From positions 1 through 39,231 of the forward strand of contig JAUNPQ010000014.1 of NCBI GenBank assembly GCA_030536615.1: a stretch of DNA of 39,231 bases, read 5' to 3'. The notes under the pieces were generated by a model, which was not told the DNA's origin, made no database searches, and saw only the letters and a program-made list of their open reading frames with translations. Source of the stretch: Bacteroidales bacterium. GTDB taxonomy: Bacteria > Bacteroidota > Bacteroidia > Bacteroidales > Muribaculaceae. The translations under genes were made by a program, and so were the position numbers. Of this stretch, positions 17,837-24,960 are shown piece by piece (position 1 is the stretch's first letter; every line of letters begins with the position of its first letter).

Positions 17837-17867
17837 CAAAGTTAGCGGTTTTAATCCGTATTCCAAA
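17837..17867 (-). promoter_or_regulatory. Bacteroidetes-type promoter of the lysS unit
   Basis: On the minus strand TTTG (17867-17864) and TAACTTTG (17844-17837) are separated by 19 nt, a complete consensus match. Transcription would begin near 17830, about 58 nt before the lysS ATG. Confidence 0.75.
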
Positions 17868-17893
17868 GCTTCCCCTCTTAAAATATCTAAATC

Positions 17894-17936
17894 AAAAGGA
17901 AAGACCGGGGCTTGAACCGCTCCGGTCTTTCCTTTT
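17894..17936 (-). terminator. Terminator after hpf
   Basis: AAAAGGAAAGACCGG (17894-17908) pairs perfectly with CCGGTCTTTCCTTTT (17922-17936), a 15-bp stem with a 13-nt loop. On the minus strand it follows the hpf stop by about 75 nt and precedes the lysS promoter, so it most likely ends the xerC-hpf transcript. The U tract is formed by the stem's own T4 and the following T-rich sequence. Confidence 0.8.
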
Positions 17937-18011
17937 GGTTATTCTATAAAATCCAGAAGGTTTTACCAACCTCTAAGAGGGCGTTTGATGATGTGTGGAT
18001 GTCAAGCCCTT

Positions 18012-18305
18012 TTATTTGCGGCCTTTCACTTTCTCGAGTTGTTTCTCAAGTGCTTCAAGGCAGAGGTCAATGGCTTCCTCGAAGGTATCGGCGGTTTTCC
18101 CGGCCACCATGTCGGCGGCGGGGGGAAGCACAACCTTGACAGTGGCTTCTTTGTTCATGGCTGTCTCTGGTTTGATAACTTTAAGGGTGACATCGAAGTC
18201 AGTCATATCTGGATAGTGGCGGGCCAGGCGTGTTGCTTTTTTGTTGATGAAGTCAGTGAGACGGTCGGCAATCTCGAAGTGGATGGCTTTAATGTTGATG
18301 TTCAT
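18012..18305 (-). CDS. hpf: Ribosome hibernation promoting factor, short form
   Basis: The 97-residue protein belongs to the HPF/YfiA (RaiA) family, which binds the 30S decoding region and inactivates or dimerises ribosomes in stationary phase. It starts with a MNINIKAIHFE beta strand, has the basic helix NKKATRLARHYPD, strands 36-60, and a C-terminal helix rich in Glu/Lys (TFEEAIDLCLEALEKQLEKV). The length matches short HPF, lacking the C-terminal dimerisation domain of long forms. Its ATG lies inside the end of xerC (17-nt overlap), indicating translational coupling, an arrangement familiar in Bacteroidales. Confidence 0.9.
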   Translation of the reverse strand: MNINIKAIHFEIADRLTDFINKKATRLARHYPDMTDFDVTLKVIKPETAMNKEATVKVVLPPAADMVAGKTADTFEEAIDLCLEALEKQLEKVKGRK

Positions 18306-19248
18306 GACTGTTTGTTTTTTGGGCGCGAGGATGCGCCAGTTTGTAATTGTTTTGTAGTTCTCGGTATGTTATATGTGTGTATATCTGTGTGGTTGCCAGC
18401 GAGGAATGCCCCAGAAGGCGCTGCACGGCTGTTATGTCGGCCCCGTTGTTGAGCATGTCGGTGGCAAAGGAATGCCGCAGGGCGTGCGGTGAGCGTTTGG
18501 CGGCACTTACGTTGCCGTCAAGATGTTTGTGGACTATGCGGTTGAGTAGCCCGTAATATATGGGACGGCCATCGGGACGTACAAAAAAGGTGTCTGTGGC
18601 GCTTGTGCCGACTGTTTCCGCCCGCAATGCTCTGTACTGTTCAATGGATCGGGCCAAACCGGGGCCGAAAGGAACCACGCGCTCTTTGTTGCGTTTGCCG
18701 GTGATGCGTATTTCTCCGCGGGCAAGGTCAACGTCGGCATCCTCAAGGCCTGTGAGTTCGGAGGCGCGCATGCCTGTCTCATAGAGCATGGTGAGTATAA
18801 GCATATCCCGTACGGCGGTGAAATCGCATGGATCTGTGCCGTCATCGGAGAGCGCTGTCATCATCTCGCGTTCCATGATGAATGAGGGCAGTCGTTTGGG
18901 GACAATGGCAAGAATGACATCGGCGGCCGGATTGGAGGTCATTCCGTGGTAGCGGCACATGTATGAGTAGAAAGACCTCAATGCGCTCATCTTCCATTTT
19001 ACGGTTTGTGGAGTGATGCCTCGCGAAGCCATGTCGGCGGTCCAGAGCCGGATGTCATCAGCCGTCACAAGGCGGACATCTATTTCCCGGCGGTCGATGC
19101 CCGCTTCGGTGGCTGTGAACTCCAGCCATTCATTGAGGATAGTCTCATATGACTTGACGGTGCGCGCCGAATAGTTGAGTTCATGGCTGATATAGCCGAT
19201 GAATCGGGCCACGTTGTTGTTTTCGGTATTGAAACGCCCTTGGGTCAT
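18289..19248 (-). CDS. xerC: Tyrosine recombinase XerC-like
   Basis: The 319-residue protein has an N-terminal SAM-like core-binding domain (about 10-105) and a C-terminal catalytic domain. The full catalytic set is visible: Arg161 (TGMRASEL), Lys185 (TGKRNKER), His255 and Arg258 (PHALRHSFA), His281 (LLGHSSLATT) and nucleophile Tyr290 (IYTH). It is expected to resolve chromosome dimers at dif with a XerD partner encoded elsewhere. Its genomic position before hpf, with no integrase-type neighbours or attachment sites, favours a housekeeping Xer protein over a mobile-element integrase. XerC versus XerD cannot be settled from sequence reading alone. Confidence 0.88.
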   Translation of the reverse strand: MTQGRFNTENNNVARFIGYISHELNYSARTVKSYETILNEWLEFTATEAGIDRREIDVRLVTADDIRLWTADMASRGITPQTVKWKMSALRSFYSYMCRYHGMTSNPAADVILAIVPKRLPSFIMEREMMTALSDDGTDPCDFTAVRDMLILTMLYETGMRASELTGLEDADVDLARGEIRITGKRNKERVVPFGPGLARSIEQYRALRAETVGTSATDTFFVRPDGRPIYYGLLNRIVHKHLDGNVSAAKRSPHALRHSFATDMLNNGADITAVQRLLGHSSLATTQIYTHITYRELQNNYKLAHPRAQKTNSHEHQH

Positions 19249-19388
19249 AGATTGTCTACTTTCTGCGAATTTATTGCAAAGTTTTCAATCTTCCAAATTT
19301 TATGCTGAAAAATATTCACTCTGTCCCGTATACGTGCGTGCCTTTGCCTGATATGTGTTCAGCGCAGGACACCGGTAGACTTAGACAT

Positions 19389-19739
19389 TCAGTCATCGTG
19401 GTGATGGTGGTGATGATGATGTATTGGTCCCGGTCTCAGAAATCTTGGTGCGGCGCCGTAATATGCTGCTTTGCGTGCCTCTTTCTGGGCTTTGCGGTAG
19501 TATTTGCGCGCTTTTTTTGCGTGCTTGGCAGCTTTCTTGTTGTAGTGGTGGTGATGGTGCCGGGGTGCAGGCACATAATAATATCCGGGAGCCGGGTCAT
19601 ACTCGTAATATGGCCCGTAAGAGTTGACGTTGAAGTTCATGCCGCCGGTTCCGGCACTGAGAGAAAAGGATATCTGTGCGGCGGCCGGTATCATGGCGGC
19701 GGTTGTCAGGGCTATGAGAAGTGAGGCTGAACGTTTCAT
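19389..19739 (-). CDS. Small secreted His/Lys/Tyr-rich protein ending in eight histidines
   Basis: The 116-residue product has a signal peptide (MKRSASLLIALTTAAM..., cleavage near AAA-QI at 21). The mature chain has a Gly/Asn/Tyr-rich start, a cluster of five histidines (61-65), a strongly basic Lys/Ala helix-like region (68-92, KKAAKHAKKARKYYRK), and a terminal run of eight histidines (107-114) followed by Asp-Asp. The His codons mix CAT and CAC, so the run is not a simple trinucleotide expansion. Metal binding (Ni, Zn, Cu or Co) or pH-dependent interaction with polyanions is likely but unproven. It lies 79 nt downstream of the radical SAM gene in the same direction. Confidence 0.78.
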   Translation of the reverse strand: MKRSASLLIALTTAAMIPAAAQISFSLSAGTGGMNFNVNSYGPYYEYDPAPGYYYVPAPRHHHHHYNKKAAKHAKKARKYYRKAQKEARKAAYYGAAPRFLRPGPIHHHHHHHHDD

Positions 19740-19818
19740 GATGGTGTGCGTTTAGGAGTTCTTATCATTTTGCGGAGAGATCCGCTTATAATAAAGACGC
19801 ACAAGCCGTGTGAAAAGT

Positions 19819-20670
19819 TCAGGATGGTGTGTGGCGCGGCACGGTCTCCACCCATTCGGAGATATGGCGCGCGGATGGTCCGTAGCTTACGGTGTCAGGG
19901 GGCACGATGCAGTAGGAGCAGAATGGTACCGGACGGTTTCTCAGTCTCTGGATGTCACGTACGCCGCGAATTTTCTCAACTTCAAGCCAGTCACCGTCCT
20001 GATGAGTGAAATCTGTGCCGCACGCCTTGTTGAGGTGGCTTACGCATCCGCTTATGGAACAGGGATATACGCGTGAACCTATTACAGAGATGCACCCGTT
20101 GTTGTAGCATTTGAAATGGGAGATGCGTCCGTTCTGTTCCTTGAGCGGATCAAGGGCAAAGCGGAAAAACGGGCTGTCGTCTGCCCGGTCTGCGAATATG
20201 CGCACGCGAGCTCCGTTGAGACGGCATGTCTCTTCGGCGTGCTGATAGTTGAAATTTATGGGATAGCGTGTGATGGCTATGATGCAGTCAGTGTTGCGGA
20301 CAGCTTCCCAGAACCGGTCATCCATGCGCTCAAGCATGATGCCGTTGGTGAATATGTACATGTCCTGTGTGGGAAAGTTGCGCCGCAGGGCCTGCATGGC
20401 CTCCGGCAACGCCGGGTAAAGAAGTGTCTCCCCCCCTATCAGGTACACGTCACGGATGCCTGTGGCGCATGTGCGGCCCAGATGCTGCATGGATGCTTCA
20501 AGGCGGCTGAGGTCGGCAAACTCTTTGGCGGCAAGCGGCGAATAGTGGGTGCATCCTTTGCAGTTCAGGTTGCAATAGTCTGTAAGGATGAACTCAAGCC
20601 TCAGTGGCGCTCTGCGCATTGCCCGCAGTTGACGCACTGCCCGTATCATCTTTTTTATGGGATTTGCCAT
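19819..20670 (-). CDS. Radical SAM protein with auxiliary cysteine cluster
   Basis: The 283-residue protein carries the radical SAM signature CNLNCKGC (Cys33, Cys37, Cys40) for the [4Fe-4S] cluster and a GGETLL motif (79-84) for SAM binding. The C-terminal region holds seven further cysteines (188, 193, 204, 209, 217, 251, 254), a pattern consistent with a SPASM-like or related auxiliary Fe-S site. The substrate is not evident. The CNLNCKGCTHYSPLA style is common among radical SAM proteins of Bacteroidetes surface-polysaccharide or tailoring loci, but no glycosyltransferases are nearby. It starts 10 nt after the transporter gene and precedes the His-rich secreted protein, which is a conceivable but unproven substrate. 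Confidence 0.85.
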   Translation of the reverse strand: MANPIKKMIRAVRQLRAMRRAPLRLEFILTDYCNLNCKGCTHYSPLAAKEFADLSRLEASMQHLGRTCATGIRDVYLIGGETLLYPALPEAMQALRRNFPTQDMYIFTNGIMLERMDDRFWEAVRNTDCIIAITRYPINFNYQHAEETCRLNGARVRIFADRADDSPFFRFALDPLKEQNGRISHFKCYNNGCISVIGSRVYPCSISGCVSHLNKACGTDFTHQDGDWLEVEKIRGVRDIQRLRNRPVPFCSYCIVPPDTVSYGPSARHISEWVETVPRHTPS

Positions 20671-20680
20671 GAGGGAGGCT

Positions 20681-22342
20681 TTAAGGCAACGCGAGGATTA
20701 GTGCTTGTGCGGCCACAACGCGCAGGAACATAGTGAGCGGATAAACGGTTGAATATGCCACGGCAGGCTGGTCGTTGCCGGTAGAGCCGGTTGCATAGGC
20801 CAGTGCGGGTGGGTCGGTGCAGCCTCCTGAAAACAGTCCCATGATACTCAGGAAATTGATTTTGTAGCGTTTGCGGGCAATGATACCGATTGTGATAAGT
20901 GGAACCACCGTAATCACAAAGCCCCAGATAACCCACCACATGCCACGTATGCTGAACACAACGTCACCAAATCCTTTTCCGGCGGCAATGCCCACTGAGG
21001 CAAGGAACAGACATATGCCAAGTTCACGCAGTAGCAGCGACGCCGACGATGATGTGTAGGTGACAAGTTTTGCTTTGTATCCGAACCGGCTCAGCAGTAT
21101 GGCCACCACAAGGGGACCGCCGGCCAGACCCAGTTTCATGCCGAAGCCTATGTTTATGCTGCCGAGGATGATACCCAGGATTATGCCCACGAAGATGGTG
21201 ATCAGGTTGGGCTGGTTGAGGCGTTTCATGGAGTTGCCCAGACGTGCCGCCAGGCGCTCTATGTCATCAAGATCACCGACAACAGTCAGACGGTCACCCA
21301 TCTGCAGGCGCAGGTTTGGCGTGGCCAGAAGGTCTACGCCGGCGCGGTTTACACGGGTGGCGTTCAGCCGGTAGCCGTTGTGCAGCCGCAATGATCCGAG
21401 TGTGATGCCGTTATATTCACTCTTGGTGATGAGTATGCGGCGTGAGTAAACCGGTGTGCGCGTTGTCTGCCAGTCCATGGTCTCCTCAGTGCCGAGCACG
21501 GCGCGGAAGCGGTCGGCGTCAGTGGCTGAGCACACAATGAGCAGAAAATCGTCGCAGTTGATCTGCGTTGTGCTCTTGGGTATGATTATGTTGCCGTCAG
21601 GGGTCATCATGCGTGACACCACAAAGTTGCAGTTTATGACATCGTGGAGCTGCAGCAATGTGCGTCCGTCTATGAGTTTGTTGGTGACTTTGATTGTGAG
21701 CAGGAATGGCTTGAGTTGTGAGTTCTGGGCGTCTTCCTCTATGCTTTTCACCTCGTCGGGAACTTTGATTGAGAAAATTCCCTTGACGACAAACATCGAG
21801 AGGATTATTCCCACCACGCCAAGCGGATAAGCCGCGGCGTATCCCTGAGCCATCACATTGGCAGCTTCGGCGCCACCCTGCATCTGGGTCACAGCCTGTT
21901 GGGCTGCCGCCAGTCCGGGAGTGTTGGTTATGGCTCCGCTCATCACGCCCACAAGCGCGCTCTTGTCTGTGATGTTTCCGAAATAGTAGATACCCAGTGC
22001 TATTATGACACTAAGCCCCACTCCCAGCACAGCCAGTCCGTTCATTACCACGCCACCATGCTTGAATGACGAGAAGAAACCGGGTCCCACCTGCAGGCCT
22101 ATGGAGAAAATGAACAGAATCAGGCCGAACTCGCGCAGGAACTTCAGTATGTTTTCATCAACAACATAGCCGAACTGGCCCATTATGATGCCTACAAAAA
22201 GCACAAATGTCACGCCGAGGCTGACACCGAGAATTTTCAGCTTGCCAAGAAAAATGCCGGCGGCAATGACAAAAGAATACAAAATAAGTGTAGAAGCTAT
22301 CGTAGTGCTGCCGGGGGCTATTAAATCACGAATCCAATCCAT
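20681..22342 (-). CDS. AspT/YidE-type membrane transporter with two RCK_C domains
   Basis: The 553-residue protein has two blocks of about five to six membrane segments (about 17-190 and 380-553) around a soluble centre with two TrkA-C (RCK_C) domains (about 215-285 and 303-370). The duplicated family motif appears as GAITNTPGLAAA (137-148) and, in the second half, GGCTDPPALAYA. This architecture is that of the aspartate-alanine exchanger family, which includes YidE and YbjL. The transported solute is unknown; dicarboxylates or amino acids are possible. The RCK_C domains suggest ligand gating. It leads a leftward run with the radical SAM gene 10 nt downstream, and a -7 box lies at 22377-22384. 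Confidence 0.88.
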   Translation of the reverse strand: MDWIRDLIAPGSTTIASTLILYSFVIAAGIFLGKLKILGVSLGVTFVLFVGIIMGQFGYVVDENILKFLREFGLILFIFSIGLQVGPGFFSSFKHGGVVMNGLAVLGVGLSVIIALGIYYFGNITDKSALVGVMSGAITNTPGLAAAQQAVTQMQGGAEAANVMAQGYAAAYPLGVVGIILSMFVVKGIFSIKVPDEVKSIEEDAQNSQLKPFLLTIKVTNKLIDGRTLLQLHDVINCNFVVSRMMTPDGNIIIPKSTTQINCDDFLLIVCSATDADRFRAVLGTEETMDWQTTRTPVYSRRILITKSEYNGITLGSLRLHNGYRLNATRVNRAGVDLLATPNLRLQMGDRLTVVGDLDDIERLAARLGNSMKRLNQPNLITIFVGIILGIILGSINIGFGMKLGLAGGPLVVAILLSRFGYKAKLVTYTSSSASLLLRELGICLFLASVGIAAGKGFGDVVFSIRGMWWVIWGFVITVVPLITIGIIARKRYKINFLSIMGLFSGGCTDPPALAYATGSTGNDQPAVAYSTVYPLTMFLRVVAAQALILALP

Positions 22343-22376
22343 CTGTTCGCTTTTTCTTGTTTTTTTGAAATTCGCG

Positions 22377-22384
22377 CAAAGTTA
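22377..22384 (-). promoter_or_regulatory. -7 box for the transporter unit
   Basis: TAACTTTG on the minus strand, 35 nt before the transporter ATG, matches TAnnTTTG. No clean -33 TTTG at the expected spacing was seen. Confidence 0.5.
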
Positions 22385-22428
22385 CAAAAAATAAGGCAAT
22401 GTGTTATGGATTGTTTATAAATTATTGT

Positions 22429-22436
22429 TATCTTTG
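22429..22436 (+). promoter_or_regulatory. -7 box for the secreted chitobiase-C-like gene
   Basis: TATCTTTG matches the -7 consensus on the plus strand. Transcription would start near 22443, giving an AT-rich leader of about 135 nt before the ATG at 22578. The leader includes complementary segments GCATGT and ACATGC. No full -33 box was found. Confidence 0.5.
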
Positions 22437-22577
22437 CGAGTGTATTGTAAAAAATATTGGAGTCGGCATGTGTACTCCTGCCATTATCGCTGAAAAACAT
22501 GCATAGGTCCGCTGAAAGCAATATGATCATTGAAAATTCACTAAAATAATATTTTTCTTTCACTTAAAAACATCTTT

Positions 22578-24773
22578 ATGAAGAAATTTTTACTTTCACT
22601 GGCTACGGTAGCCCTCGGTTTCGGGTTTGCCCAGGCAGCTGACATCACCGATGTCATCAATCAGGCGGCCACCGGCATATCCGGTACCACCTACAAGTCT
22701 GCCACCATCACCACCACAAACTCAGGCGCCGAGTATGCCGTGCAGTGTGCAGGTGACAAAGGATCTGTGCAGATGCGCAGCAACAATAACAACTCAGGCA
22801 TTGTGTCCACCAAGTCAGGGGGTACAGTGAAGAGCGTCAGCATCACATGGGAACCCTCCACAGCAGCTGCCCGCGTGGTCAGCATCTACGCCTCGGCAAA
22901 GGCCTACACCAACCCTACCGACCTCTATGCGACAGGTCTTGAATATGTGGGTCAGCTGAAACGCGCCGATGCCACTGAGTCAAACGGCTATGTCACCACT
23001 CTTGACATTCCCGGTGACTATCAGTACGTGGGTGTACGTTCAGCCTCAGGCGCTGTATACCTGATGTCAGTCGATATCACATGGGACAGCAACGCCACTC
23101 CTCCGGCAGTCGCTCTTCCGGTCATCAGTTGTGCAGACAACAAAGTGACCATCACCGCTGAAACCGGTGCCACCGTCTACTACACAGTCAATGGCAATGA
23201 TCCCACAACCTCATCAACAAAGTACACTGGTCCTTTCCCCATCACAGAGACAGTGACCGTCAAGGCTATCGCCGTGAAAGGTTCAGACCAGTCAAAGGTT
23301 GCCACCTACACCGCCAACTACGTTGGTGTCTATGCTGATTTCGCTGCTCTCGTCGCAGCCGGCAAAGGAGCATCAGGCATGGTTTCAGGTCCCCTCACCG
23401 CAATCTATCAGAACGGAACAAGCCTCTACATGAAAGACTCCAAGGGCGGCTACATGCTTCTGTTTGGAAGCGCCGGTCAGACAGGTCTTGTCAACGGCGA
23501 CACATTCAGTTCAGTCAGCGCCGCAGTAGGTGAATACGGCGGTCAGCCCCAGCTTGTGGCTCCCATCGCACTGGGAACAAAGAGCACAGGTGCAGCTGTC
23601 GAGGCAGAAGAACTCGGCCTTGACGAATTCTCAGCTGAACTGGTATACCACTATGTCAAGATTGTAGGAGTCAACTTCACCGGCACCAACGGCACATCAC
23701 GTGTCAACTTCACCATCACTGACGCTGACGGCAACACCCTTCAGGGCCGCAACAATTTCAACCTTGATCTTGCTGACGGCGAGAACTTCACGGTATATGG
23801 CTTCGTAACTGTTTACAATGGAACAGTCCAGATCTATCCTATCAGCGTGAATGGCGGCACAGAAATGGAAAAAGTTGAGACTCCGGCGTTCAATCCCGCA
23901 GCAGGTGAAGTTGAGGAAGGTACATCCGTAAGCATCACATGCGCTACCGCAGCAGCCAAGATATACTATACTCTTGACGGCAGCAAGCCCTCTGTTTCAT
24001 CCACTCTCTACAACGGAACTCCGATTGTCATCAATGAGACTACAACGGTTAAAGCCATCGCAGTTGCCGACGGTATGTCTGATTCAGAGGTTGCAACCGC
24101 AACATATACAGTTGTTCCTCGCGGCACACTCATCGCCACATTCAACTTCACGGCTGACGGCAACATCAAGAGCCTGACAACAGACAATACCTTTGCTCCC
24201 GCCAACCAGAATGTTGATGAAAACGCCCTTCTTGGCCGCACATTTGTCAACGGCCCCGTTACCATGTGGGTAAGCCTTACTGGCGAAAGCGGTAATGGCG
24301 GACGCTGGTGGGCAGCCACACAGGGTCAGGAAGCCCGTGTATATGGCGGCAGCACAATCAACGTAAGCATAAATGCCAACGGCTACCGCATCACATCAAT
24401 TTCATTCACTCAGAACACCGGAAGCACAAACTGGATGGCTGATCAGGAGATCGTCGCATCTTCAAAAGGTGACGTTGTTGAAGGTGGTGAATGGACAGCT
24501 GCCAACAAGACCTGGACAGCACCTGCCGGCATTGTGACAGACTTTGCTCTCAAACTCACCGGAAAGAGCGGTCGTGACAGCTTTGCAGCCCTCACCGTAA
24601 ACTATGTACGTGACGATGCTGCCCAGAGCGCAGTAGACAATATTGCCGCTGACAATGACGAGAATGCTCCTGTTGAATATTACAACCTCCAGGGTGTGCG
24701 TGTACAGAATCCCGCCAACGGTCTGTACATTGTAAAACAGGGCAATAAAGTATCAAAACAGCTCATTCGCTGA
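22578..24773 (+). CDS. Large secreted protein with two chitobiase/beta-hexosaminidase C-terminal-like domains
   Basis: The 731-residue protein has a signal peptide (about 1-20, ending FAQA-AD). An N-terminal beta domain (about 22-170) is followed by a CHB_HEX_C-type repeat (about 178-247, VYYTVNGNDPTTSSTKY). An OB-fold-like domain (about 250-430) resembles ones found in Bacteroidales secreted nucleases. A second CHB_HEX_C-type repeat (about 437-512, IYYTLDGSKPSVSSTLY) and a further beta domain follow. The end (EYYNLQGVRV..., GLYIVKQGNKV) is a textbook example of the Bacteroidales sorting-like tail. No catalytic motif is evident, so a carbohydrate-binding or surface scaffold role is the best guess. 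Codon use is strikingly uniform (many ACC/GGC/GTC), suggesting high expression. Confidence 0.82.
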   Translation: MKKFLLSLATVALGFGFAQAADITDVINQAATGISGTTYKSATITTTNSGAEYAVQCAGDKGSVQMRSNNNNSGIVSTKSGGTVKSVSITWEPSTAAARVVSIYASAKAYTNPTDLYATGLEYVGQLKRADATESNGYVTTLDIPGDYQYVGVRSASGAVYLMSVDITWDSNATPPAVALPVISCADNKVTITAETGATVYYTVNGNDPTTSSTKYTGPFPITETVTVKAIAVKGSDQSKVATYTANYVGVYADFAALVAAGKGASGMVSGPLTAIYQNGTSLYMKDSKGGYMLLFGSAGQTGLVNGDTFSSVSAAVGEYGGQPQLVAPIALGTKSTGAAVEAEELGLDEFSAELVYHYVKIVGVNFTGTNGTSRVNFTITDADGNTLQGRNNFNLDLADGENFTVYGFVTVYNGTVQIYPISVNGGTEMEKVETPAFNPAAGEVEEGTSVSITCATAAAKIYYTLDGSKPSVSSTLYNGTPIVINETTTVKAIAVADGMSDSEVATATYTVVPRGTLIATFNFTADGNIKSLTTDNTFAPANQNVDENALLGRTFVNGPVTMWVSLTGESGNGGRWWAATQGQEARVYGGSTINVSINANGYRITSISFTQNTGSTNWMADQEIVASSKGDVVEGGEWTAANKTWTAPAGIVTDFALKLTGKSGRDSFAALTVNYVRDDAAQSAVDNIAADNDENAPVEYYNLQGVRVQNPANGLYIVKQGNKVSKQLIR

Positions 24774-24786
24774 TAAGATATTTCTG

Positions 24787-24833
24787 ATACATAAAAAAGA
24801 CGGGGGCCGGCGGCCTCCGTCTTTTTTATGTAT
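24787..24833 (+). terminator. Intrinsic terminator with partly duplicated right arm
   Basis: ATACATAAAAAAGACGG (24787-24803) pairs perfectly with CCGTCTTTTTTATGTAT (24817-24833), with a GGCC/GGCC mini-stem in the loop. The right-arm segment (24814-24839) is repeated almost exactly at 24840-24865, a tandem 26-nt duplication. Confidence 0.88.
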
Positions 24834-24902
24834 ATATAACCTCTGTCTTTTTTTATGTATAAATAGTAGAGGGGTTGCGCGGAAAAATACCGTGAAAAGG
24901 CG

Positions 24903-24934
24903 ATTGCCGTTAAAAGGGGACTCGCGTAAATTTG
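24903..24934 (+). promoter_or_regulatory. Promoter of the TonB receptor-lipoprotein-barrel-protease unit
   Basis: TAAATTTG at 24927-24934 matches the -7 box, and ATTG at 24903-24906 lies 20 nt upstream as a three-of-four match to the -33 box. Transcription would begin near 24941, about 20 nt before the receptor ATG. Confidence 0.6.
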
Positions 24935-24960
24935 CAGTCTGAAAAAATGAGACCGATCAT

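Noticed and set aside
18289-19248. Mobile-element integrase
   Set aside because: Although a tyrosine recombinase, it overlaps hpf and has no attachment sites, excisionase or cargo nearby; a housekeeping Xer protein fits better.
19389-19739. C-terminal His8 as vector or cloning contamination
   Set aside because: Codons are mixed, the run is followed by native Asp-Asp and stop, and another His5 cluster lies within the same protein in normal genomic context.
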